Part shown: positions 1 to 5,208 of the stretch, piece by piece | Layout of the letters: each line of letters starts with the position of its first letter | Numbering within the stretch: the first letter of the stretch is position 1 | Assembly (NCBI GenBank): GCA_003230535.1 | Contig: QIEW01000311.1 | Span: 1 to 5,208, forward strand | DNA: 5,208 nucleotides | Reading direction: 5' to 3' | Source of the DNA: a bacterium | GTDB lineage: Bacteria > SZUA-182 > SZUA-191 | Translations under genes and position numbers: made by a program | Notes under the pieces: generated by a model | The model's input: the letters and a program-made list of their open reading frames with translations, nothing else | Database searches by the model: none | Told to the model about the DNA's origin: nothing

Positions 1-1418
1 ATGAAACCGTGGTAACTCTTGATAATAGAATAGGAAATAAATAATCCTAATCCGGTGCCGTCAAACCCCTTGGTAGTAAAAAACGGCTCGAAAAGATAGT
101 TCTGATCTTCCTTTTTAATCCCTGATCCTGTATCCCGGATTAATATCTCAACAAACCCTTTTATTTTCCCCAGACTCCTAAAGAAGTTTTCTTCCCCATG
201 CCTGTCAGGAGAGAGATTGCGAACACTGATAGTTAACAACCCCCCGGACGGCATAGCCTCCTCGGCATTATTAACCATGTTCATAAGAACCTGGGTAATC
301 TTTGTTTTGGTGATCCTCACATTAGGAAGCCCGTCTTCTATCTTCAACTCCAATTGGATTCCTTTCTTGGCTGTTTGGGCAAAAGTAATCGCAAAAATAT
401 GACTCTTCAACAGCTCCTGCAACCGAACGCTCTCACAACTACTTTCTTCCAGCTTAGCTTGGTCCTGAAGCTGCTGCACAATATGAGCAATTCTGTCTAC
501 CTCTTCGTTTATGGAAACTAGACTTTCCCGCAAGGGACTGTCCGGAGGAAGCTGCCCCTTTAAATACTCCGTATCTAAGGAGATTATATTCAGAGGATTA
601 TTTATCTCATGGGCGACCCCGGCCGCCAGTTTCCCCAGAGCGGCTAGTTTTTCAGCCTGACTGATCTGCTGCATCACCTTAATGCGGTGGGTGATATCCT
701 CCAAAATCCAGACTAACGTCTTTACTCGACCATCCCTGAAAGTAACCGGCTTAAAGTGGGAAGATAAAATATAGTCTTTACGGGAATGGGGAGAGTAAAA
801 CCGTATGTTTTCCCTATCCACACCTTGCCCTAAGCAAGCTTTCTCAAAACCTTCCCTCAGCCCTGTTTTTTCCGAACCCGTCAATTCATAGATGGTTTTC
901 CCCACTATATTATCGTTACCCCAGATTCTCCTGCTCATGGCTGAGTTGGCAGACAAAATTACCCCTTTGTCATTCAAGGTAAATATTCCAATATTGGAAA
1001 GTACCGCCTCAATCCTTTTTGTTTCAAGAAGCTTCCTCTCCAGCTCCCGCTTATCCAGTCCCTTTCTTATTCGAAAAAGCAGCTCACCGCGATCGCAAGG
1101 TTTTAAGACATAATCATAGGCTCCTTTCTGCATAGCCTTGACCGCAGACGATAACGACCCGTAACCGGTAATGATAATTACCACCGTATTAGGAGATATC
1201 CGTTTTGATGCTTCTAAAACCTCTAAGCCGTCGAGATCCTCCATAATCAAATCAGCCAGCACCAGATCAAACTCCTCTTCTTTTAGCAACTGGATGGCCT
1301 GCTGCCCACCTTCCGCTATAACCGGATGATAATGCACACTCTTTAGGATGCGCTCAATATTTAGTCGGACGATCTCCTCATCATCAACCACTAATATTTT
1401 AGGCTTTTCCATATACAT
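1..1418 (-). CDS. REC-PAS-histidine kinase (partial, C-terminus off the left edge)
   Basis: This is a soluble signalling protein with an N-terminal receiver, a PAS domain and a histidine kinase core; no membrane helix is visible. Numbering from the ATG at 1412, the receiver (about 4-120) has acidic D10 and D11, phospho-acceptor D54, T82 and K104, all canonical, and its GYGS...AMQKGAYDYVLKP stretch is NtrC-like. A PAS domain follows (about 130-248, ending in EDITHR). HisKA carries phospho-acceptor H268 in the H-box HEINNPL. HATPase_c has N-box N381/N382, a G1 box starting at D427 (DTGSGI) and a G2 box GTGLGLF. The frame is open to base 1 and stops just after SYHGF, so about 25-30 residues are missing. 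ATG 1418 is chosen because GGAG lies 8 bases upstream; in-frame ATG 1412 is nearly as good. The receiver in front of a kinase suggests a phosphorelay member, perhaps fed by the upstream sensor kinase (inference). There is no output domain before the cut. Confidence 0.93.
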   Translation of the reverse strand, partial: MYMEKPKILVVDDEEIVRLNIERILKSVHYHPVIAEGGQQAIQLLKEEEFDLVLADLIMEDLDGLEVLEASKRISPNTVVIIITGYGSLSSAVKAMQKGAYDYVLKPCDRGELLFRIRKGLDKRELERKLLETKRIEAVLSNIGIFTLNDKGVILSANSAMSRRIWGNDNIVGKTIYELTGSEKTGLREGFEKACLGQGVDRENIRFYSPHSRKDYILSSHFKPVTFRDGRVKTLVWILEDITHRIKVMQQISQAEKLAALGKLAAGVAHEINNPLNIISLDTEYLKGQLPPDSPLRESLVSINEEVDRIAHIVQQLQDQAKLEESSCESVRLQELLKSHIFAITFAQTAKKGIQLELKIEDGLPNVRITKTKITQVLMNMVNNAEEAMPSGGLLTISVRNLSPDRHGEENFFRSLGKIKGFVEILIRDTGSGIKKEDQNYLFEPFFTTKGFDGTGLGLFISYSIIKSYHGF

Positions 1419-1426
1419 CCTATCTG

Positions 1427-1430
1427 CTCC
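1427..1430 (-). promoter_or_regulatory. Ribosome binding site of the REC-PAS kinase
   Basis: On the minus strand GGAG lies 8 bases before the ATG at 1418. A second possible site, AGGA at 1418-1421, sits 5 bases before the in-frame ATG at 1412. The two starts differ by only two codons, and the sequence does not decide firmly between them. Confidence 0.5.
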
Positions 1431-1443
1431 AGAAAAACTTTTT

Positions 1444-1463
1444 TAACCCGAATAATTCGGGAT
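1444..1463. repeat. 20-bp direct repeat with 7-1-7 palindrome, copy 1
   Basis: The sequence TAACCCGAATAATTCGGGAT is identical to the copy at 2033-2052. Its core CCCGAAT-A-ATTCGGG (1447-1461) is a perfect 7-1-7 inverted repeat. It lies in the 55-base gap between the stop of the PEGA-like gene and the start of the REC-PAS kinase, 25 bases upstream of the ATG at 1418. In RNA it could form a 6-bp stem with a 3-base loop. On the minus strand it is followed by TTAAAAAAG rather than a U-tract, so it is not a convincing intrinsic terminator. An operator, an intercistronic hairpin or a dispersed repeat are all possible. Confidence 0.85.
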
Positions 1464-1473
1464 TTATAACCCG

Positions 1474-1911
1474 CTATTGATGCGACGGATCAAAGGCCGG
1501 AGTTTGAGCCTTAATATCCGGTATCCACATTTTTATGCTGTCATCCAGCTGCTCCGGAGCCCCCATCTGGGGCCGCTCACCGAGCTTGTCCCGGCCCTCG
1601 GCGGCCATCTCCAATACTATATGGTATTTATCACGCAACATATCCGGCACAAGATGAATTACCTTCCCTACATATCCAGGCTTCTCAATAATAAGTTTCG
1701 GTTTAAAGCAGACTCCGGGATCGTAGGAAATTTCAGTGGGAGAGTAATAGGTTCGGGTAATTCTGGTATCCAGTGAAATGAGAATTATTTTGGCCCCCGG
1801 CGGTTCCGTAGTAACATTAATATGTACCATCCGCTGCGCCCAACTTAAACTGGTTAGAACAACTAACCACAGGAGACCGCATCCACATATTAACCAACTG
1901 TTTTTTCTCAT
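1474..1911 (-). CDS. Small exported PEGA-like domain protein
   Basis: This 145-residue protein has a clear signal peptide: basic n-region MRKN, a hydrophobic core at about 6-22, and a likely signal peptidase I site after SWA (A25|Q26). C9 and C11 lie inside or before the hydrophobic core and do not form a lipobox, so a lipoprotein is unlikely. Residues about 28-102 resemble one PEGA domain: a beta strand, the turn TTEPPGAKI with the diagnostic proline and Gly-Ala, the segment IEKPGYVGKVIHL, and a closing YHIVLEM strand. The roughly 43-residue tail is polar and rich in proline and acidic residues, with no recognised motif. PEGA domains are small beta folds found in cell-surface proteins and usually have no enzymatic role. 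ATG 1911 is supported by a near-perfect Shine-Dalgarno. The next gene starts 55 bases downstream, suggesting co-transcription. A role as an accessory or target of the flanking kinases is inference; its actual function is unknown. Confidence 0.82.
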   Translation of the reverse strand: MRKNSWLICGCGLLWLVVLTSLSWAQRMVHINVTTEPPGAKIILISLDTRITRTYYSPTEISYDPGVCFKPKLIIEKPGYVGKVIHLVPDMLRDKYHIVLEMAAEGRDKLGERPQMGAPEQLDDSIKMWIPDIKAQTPAFDPSHQ

Positions 1912-1915
1912 AATG

Positions 1916-1923
1916 CACCGCCT
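1916..1923 (-). promoter_or_regulatory. Strong Shine-Dalgarno of the PEGA-like gene
   Basis: On the minus strand AGGCGGTG differs from the ideal AGGAGGTG at one base and ends 4 bases before the ATG at 1911 (next bases CATT). It fixes the start of the small exported protein and supports the frame being real despite its short length. Confidence 0.7.
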
Positions 1924-1952
1924 ATCTTCTGCCTGCTTTGTGATCCCTCTTC

Positions 1953-1966
1953 CCCTGTGGGCAGGG
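1953..1966 (-). other. Hairpin in the leader of the PEGA-like gene
   Basis: On the minus strand CCCTG-CCCA-CAGGG forms a perfect 5-bp GC-rich stem with a 4-base loop, about 40 bases upstream of the ATG at 1911. No U-tract follows, so it is not an intrinsic terminator. It could affect mRNA stability or leader folding, or it may be chance. Confidence 0.4.
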
Positions 1967-2032
1967 TAACCGGCTAATTTTCCACAAAATTACCGGAAAA
2001 ACCCCCGTTATTTTGAATTTTGTCCCTGCTTC

Positions 2033-2052
2033 TAACCCGAATAATTCGGGAT
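2033..2052. repeat. 20-bp direct repeat with 7-1-7 palindrome, copy 2
   Basis: This is an exact copy of the 20-base sequence at 1444-1463, 589 bases away in the same orientation, with the palindromic core CCCGAAT-A-ATTCGGG at 2036-2050. It lies about 120 bases upstream of the PEGA-like start. With copy 1 it brackets that gene. The flanking bases outside the 20-mer do not match, so the identity is confined to the palindrome and 2-3 bases on either side. Confidence 0.85.
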
Positions 2053-2186
2053 CATACATACGCTCGGAGTTGGTCGCTTCCATAGCGGGAGTTTTCGGTG
2101 ATTTGCATGAGCCATTTTGTTTTTTGACCGTTATTTTGTAACTAGCTGTATTCAAATAACATCATCAATGTTTACCGTGGATTTAT

Positions 2187-2198
2187 GAATAATCCGGG
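2187..2198. repeat. Possible degenerate half-copy of the palindromic repeat
   Basis: GAATAATCCGGG matches the right part of the 20-bp repeat (GAATAATTCGGG) at 11 of 12 bases, in the same orientation. The left palindrome arm is absent; the sequence there reads GATTTAT. It may be a decayed third copy or coincidence. Confidence 0.3.
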
Positions 2199-2213
2199 CT
2201 AACACCCCAGTGG

Positions 2214-2231
2214 GCGCTATTCTTAGAGCGC
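2214..2231 (-). other. Small hairpin directly after the sensor kinase stop codon
   Basis: On the minus strand GCGCT and AGCGC form a 5-bp stem around an 8-base loop, starting at the base after the TAA stop at 2232-2234. No run of T follows, so as a terminator it is weak at best, and read-through into the PEGA-like gene cannot be excluded. Confidence 0.3.
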
Positions 2232-5208
2232 TTACAATATAACAGTAAATTTAGTTCCCTTCCCAGGTTCACTCTCAACTTCTATTTTACCATTATGGCG
2301 GCTAATTATGCCATAGCTAACTGAAAGTCCCAGACCCACCCCCTTGACTTCCTTTTTGGTAGTAAAGAAGGCGTCAAAAATTTTATCCTTATATTCCGGC
2401 GGAATACCACAGCCGGTATCGCTTACCTCCACCAGGACATGATTGCTTTGGGCGCTGGTCCGAATGCTTAGCTTCCCGCCTTTGGGCATAGCATCCCGGG
2501 CGTTACTTATCATGTTCAAAAACACCTGTTTTAGCTGATTCCCAGAGGCTTTAATCTGAGGCAACTCAGAAGAATAGTCGGTACTAACTTTAATTCTGGC
2601 CTGCATAAGGTAAGTAGATTCCAAAAAGAGTATATCTTTAATTATATCATTAACATTAGTAGAAAGCATCACCTCTTCTTGAGGACGGTAGAAGTCTTGC
2701 AGCCGCCGGATAAGATCGCTTATCCGGTGCGTCTCCCGGTGGGAAATCTCCACAAACTTTCGATCCTCCGGAGTAAGTATATCCAATTCAAGCAGATTTT
2801 CCAAACAGCCTTGAATACCATACAGGGGATTGTTAATCTCATGGGCAATTCCAGCCACCAACTTTCCGGTAGCCGCCAGCTTCTCCGACTGGACAAGCTG
2901 TCGTTCCAGGCGCTTGAGCTGCGTAGCGTTATAGGCGATAAAGGCGGCTTTCTCCACTTTTTGGCTGGTAAATATTTCCTTATTGTCGATAATCGGTAAT
3001 AATTCAAAAGCAAGAGCCCCTAAAGGTATGCTCCAGAAAATTTTTGTTACTTCCTCCCCCCGATAGGGCCCAACCTGTTCATTATAAGTTATCTCCACCT
3101 GATTTTGCGCTTCACCATCTTCAAGGGTAAGCTTTAGTATTTGTGTAAATTCCGGCCTCTTCATAAGACCTGACCATACTTCATCTATTTTTCTGCCCAA
3201 AGCTTTAGAGCGACCTAAACCATTTACCCATTCCCAATAATGGTTTACATACACAAACTTTTCACGGCTGTCCACCACCGCTATCTCTAAGGGAGTATTT
3301 TCGAATATGGCTTCCAGCAGCTGCCGTTGCTCCCTGAGCCGCTGGCTTTGCTCGGCAACCTTATGTTCCAGCGTTACTGAATGCTGTTTTATCTCTCTTT
3401 CTCTCCTTTTGCGCTCCGTTATATCCCGCAAACAAAGTTGCCAGGCCGGCTGCCCCCGGTAGATAATTCTCTTGGTATCCATCTCTACATCAAATACATC
3501 CCCAGCCGCTTCGCGAACCCCAACCCGCTGTCCTTTATATTCAAATGGGGCTGCACTTTCCTCTTCCGTTTTCTCGGCATTCCGGAGATACTCCCGAAGC
3601 AGGGGGCGGCTTTTCGGCGCGGCCGTTATCTCCGGTTTTCGACCCAACATTTCTTCTTCTTTCCGATAGCCAAACATCTCCAACAGGGCCGGGTTTACAT
3701 ACATAATATTCCCCCCTTGCAGAACGGCCACTCCATCGTGAGTCTCATTTATCAATGTCCGGTATTTTCCCTCCGAATCTTTAAGTTCAAGTTCCATCCG
3801 CTTTCTATCGGTAATATCCTTAATAACCAATATATAACCTAAACGCTCCCTCGGGCGCTCTTTCTCCCGCACCGCCCTGAGCGAACCTAAACCCCAGAAT
3901 GTCGCCCCGTCTCTTCGCCGGTATTCAAGCTCTCCTCTCCAGAATCCTTTTTCCTCCACCTCTTGAAAATATTCGGCTAATTCTGAAAAGGTATCCGGTA
4001 GAGGTAATGCCAAGTCTAAGGATTTGTCCTTAACCTCATCTTCAGAATAACCGAACATTTTTGCAGAGGCCCGGTTCCAGATAGTAATTCGGCCTTGTTG
4101 ATCGGTAGAAATGATAGCCTCGCCAGCCCCGTCCAGCACCTGCTCTAAGTAGTCTTTAGTTTCACTTATCTCCTGTTGGAGCCGTTGCTCCTCTTGGAGG
4201 TGCTTAGCATCCTTGCGGGCCAGCAGGAATCTCTTGTCGATCCGCAGAATGTAGAGGGCCGCCACAAAAATCACCAGCACTGCCAGGGTGATGAGTAACA
4301 AGGTATTATGAAAACTATGGCGCACTAATCGGGTTATTTCAGCATATGGCGCGGCTACCGCCACGGTCCAGGTTTCATCCCCTACCTTAAACGGATGGTA
4401 AGCAAACAGGTGCTTGTCTTGATCTTTTAGCTGGCGATACTGAGTTTTTCCGGCGCGTTTTTCATTTACTATCCGTTGTTCTAGCTCGAAGTCGACATGG
4501 CACTGCTCACACTCCTTGTCCCCCGAAAATACACTGCGACCGATCATCTCCAGGTGCCGTTTATGGTAAAGCAACACCCCCCGCTGATCTAATATCCAAC
4601 TATAGACTTTCTCTTCCGGATAAATCTTAGAAAGGTAATTTTCCATCAATCGGTTAAAATCTATTGCCGCACCCACAGCTCCAGCAAATTTCTGTCCCTG
4701 TTCTGACTTAATACGACCATTCGAAATAGGTATTAACATGAAAATAATTCTTCCCCCCCCAGGCAGTTCATAGGTACCGGAGGTTATAGAAGTAACTCCC
4801 GGGGCTTGTGTTTCCCTGAAATACGGTTCCAGAAATTGTCGCAAGGCATCTTTTTGATCTGCCTTGGAAAACGGTGGATAAGAGGCCGTAAATTCACCTT
4901 TAAGGTTAAGATAGAACAACTGCCTGATGCTCTTTCCCAGCAACCCATAGGAATATTGTATTTCCTGGTTTATTTGTGGGTCGGCAGCAGGAGAAATTCT
5001 ATCAGCCAAATAAGATAGGGAGATCTCCAGTTGGGACCAAAAATTTTCCACCCCTGAGGCGGCTTGTCCGGCTAAAGCAAGCTGCTGATCATTAAACTGG
5101 CGAGCGGCTTCTCTTTCAGTGCTATGATAAGTTGAAAAAGCAAAAGCGATAATGACGGCGGTAAGGCAAAGTGCGGAGGCATAAACTATATATTGAGTTT
5201 TACTGTTA
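2232..5208 (-). CDS. Membrane sensor histidine kinase: Cache with CxxCH, three PAS, HisKA, HATPase_c (partial at N-terminus)
   Basis: At least 991 residues are present; the frame is open to the right edge with no ATG, GTG or TTG before the first membrane helix, so the start lies beyond the window. Numbering from the first whole codon (5207), TM1 is about 6-26 ([17 protein letters not shown]). An extracytoplasmic double-Cache-like region follows at about 35-295, with the CxxCH motif C233, C236, H237 just after the [13 protein letters not shown] segment typical of the distal Cache fold. TM2 is about 299-320, then a coiled coil. PAS1 is about 352-470 (ends DITDRKR), PAS2 about 482-598 (ends DITERKR), a coiled coil about 604-630, and PAS3 about 628-760. 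HisKA has phospho-acceptor H789 in HEINNPL. HATPase_c has N-box N902, G1 at D930 (DTGCGI) and G2 GVGLGLS, ending at TAA 2232. All catalytic motifs are intact. It should autophosphorylate in response to an external signal; a haem-sensed redox or gas signal is inference. The partner is unknown; the downstream REC-PAS kinase is a candidate. Confidence 0.95.
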   Translation of the reverse strand, partial: NSKTQYIVYASALCLTAVIIAFAFSTYHSTEREAARQFNDQQLALAGQAASGVENFWSQLEISLSYLADRISPAADPQINQEIQYSYGLLGKSIRQLFYLNLKGEFTASYPPFSKADQKDALRQFLEPYFRETQAPGVTSITSGTYELPGGGRIIFMLIPISNGRIKSEQGQKFAGAVGAAIDFNRLMENYLSKIYPEEKVYSWILDQRGVLLYHKRHLEMIGRSVFSGDKECEQCHVDFELEQRIVNEKRAGKTQYRQLKDQDKHLFAYHPFKVGDETWTVAVAAPYAEITRLVRHSFHNTLLLITLAVLVIFVAALYILRIDKRFLLARKDAKHLQEEQRLQQEISETKDYLEQVLDGAGEAIISTDQQGRITIWNRASAKMFGYSEDEVKDKSLDLALPLPDTFSELAEYFQEVEEKGFWRGELEYRRRDGATFWGLGSLRAVREKERPRERLGYILVIKDITDRKRMELELKDSEGKYRTLINETHDGVAVLQGGNIMYVNPALLEMFGYRKEEEMLGRKPEITAAPKSRPLLREYLRNAEKTEEESAAPFEYKGQRVGVREAAGDVFDVEMDTKRIIYRGQPAWQLCLRDITERKRREREIKQHSVTLEHKVAEQSQRLREQRQLLEAIFENTPLEIAVVDSREKFVYVNHYWEWVNGLGRSKALGRKIDEVWSGLMKRPEFTQILKLTLEDGEAQNQVEITYNEQVGPYRGEEVTKIFWSIPLGALAFELLPIIDNKEIFTSQKVEKAAFIAYNATQLKRLERQLVQSEKLAATGKLVAGIAHEINNPLYGIQGCLENLLELDILTPEDRKFVEISHRETHRISDLIRRLQDFYRPQEEVMLSTNVNDIIKDILFLESTYLMQARIKVSTDYSSELPQIKASGNQLKQVFLNMISNARDAMPKGGKLSIRTSAQSNHVLVEVSDTGCGIPPEYKDKIFDAFFTTKKEVKGVGLGLSVSYGIISRHNGKIEVESEPGKGTKFTVIL
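4497..4511 (-). other. CxxCH (candidate c-type haem attachment) motif in the sensor region
   Basis: The codons TGT GAG CAG TGC CAT read Cys-Glu-Gln-Cys-His within the exported sensor region between TM1 and TM2. CxxCH is the covalent c-type haem attachment motif, and the predicted location outside the cytoplasmic membrane is where that haem is attached. H215 and H219 (numbered as in the kinase entry, in YHKRH) are possible distal ligands, by inference. A metal or disulfide site is the alternative. Confidence 0.6.

Larger units (their letters stand above)
1912..2231. other. 320-bp intergenic leader without a convincing gene
   Basis: This gap separates the stop of the sensor kinase from the PEGA-like gene. 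It contains a small hairpin after the kinase stop, a partial third copy of the repeat motif (2187-2198), the second full copy of the 20-bp palindromic repeat (2033-2052) and a GC-rich hairpin close to the PEGA-like start (1953-1966). The only minus-strand reading frame of note (2155-1922) opens with TTG and resembles no family. I found no clear -35/-10 pair, no sigma-54 GG-N10-GC site and no riboswitch class that I recognise. The length would allow a separate promoter for the PEGA-like gene and REC kinase, but none is demonstrable by eye. Confidence 0.6.

Noticed and set aside
1441-1463. Intrinsic terminator between the PEGA-like gene and the REC kinase
   Set aside because: The palindrome gives only a 6-bp stem in RNA and is followed on the minus strand by TTAAAAAAG, not a run of T. 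The same sequence also sits upstream of the PEGA-like gene, so a repeat or operator reading fits better.
1477-1776. A 99-codon plus-strand reading frame opposite the PEGA-like gene
   Set aside because: The minus strand here encodes a signal peptide and a PEGA-like motif with a strong ribosome site; the plus frame shows no recognisable features.
1883-1888. Lipoprotein signal in the PEGA-like protein because of C9 and C11
   Set aside because: The cysteines precede the main hydrophobic core and are not preceded by a lipobox; a signal peptidase I site after SWA fits better.
1912-2052. Cyclic-di-GMP or other riboswitch in the leader
   Set aside because: I looked for the conserved core motifs of the GEMM class and other common riboswitches and found none; only short isolated hairpins are visible.
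1922-2155. A 77-codon minus-strand reading frame in the gap upstream of the PEGA-like gene
   Set aside because: It opens with TTG, has no clear ribosome site, reads through the palindromic repeat, overlaps the Shine-Dalgarno of the next gene and resembles no protein family I know.
3381-3842. A 153-codon plus-strand reading frame opposite the sensor kinase
   Set aside because: It lies wholly antisense to the PAS1-PAS2 region, which has clear domain motifs, and its product has low-complexity composition typical of a shadow frame.

Overview
The window holds three genes, all read from the minus strand, so biological order runs from the right edge to the left. They look like a small signalling locus: a large membrane sensor histidine kinase (5208 to 2232, start beyond the right edge), a small exported protein with a PEGA-like domain (1911 to 1474), and a soluble REC-PAS-histidine kinase (1418 to the left edge, about the last 30 codons cut off). 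Plus-strand reading frames across these genes look like shadows of the minus-strand coding sequences. I see no tRNA, rRNA, CRISPR array or transposase gene.

The first kinase has an N-terminal membrane anchor, an extracytoplasmic double-Cache-type sensor region, a second membrane helix, three PAS-type domains and a HisKA/HATPase_c core. Its most notable feature is a CxxCH motif (Cys-Glu-Gln-Cys-His, 4497-4511) in the extracytoplasmic region, the classic attachment signature for c-type haem. This suggests, but does not prove, a haem-based redox or gas sensor. The downstream kinase begins with an intact NtrC-like receiver domain and could take phosphate from the first kinase, or from another, before its own PAS and kinase modules act. 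No protein with a DNA-binding or enzymatic output lies in the window, so the output is unknown.

The PEGA-like gene and the REC kinase are 55 bases apart and probably co-transcribed. The sensor kinase is separated from them by a 320-base gap. A 20-base sequence containing a perfect 7-1-7 palindrome occurs twice, once in that gap and once between the PEGA-like gene and the REC kinase. It therefore lies upstream of both genes and brackets the small one. It could be an operator or a dispersed repeat, and the window alone cannot decide.

Moderate GC content, strong Shine-Dalgarno sequences, PAS-rich kinases and a possible c-type haem sensor suggest an anaerobic or metal/sulfur-respiring bacterium, for example a Desulfobacterota-like organism or a cytochrome-bearing Clostridia member. 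This placement is inference with low confidence, since no phylogenetic marker is present.
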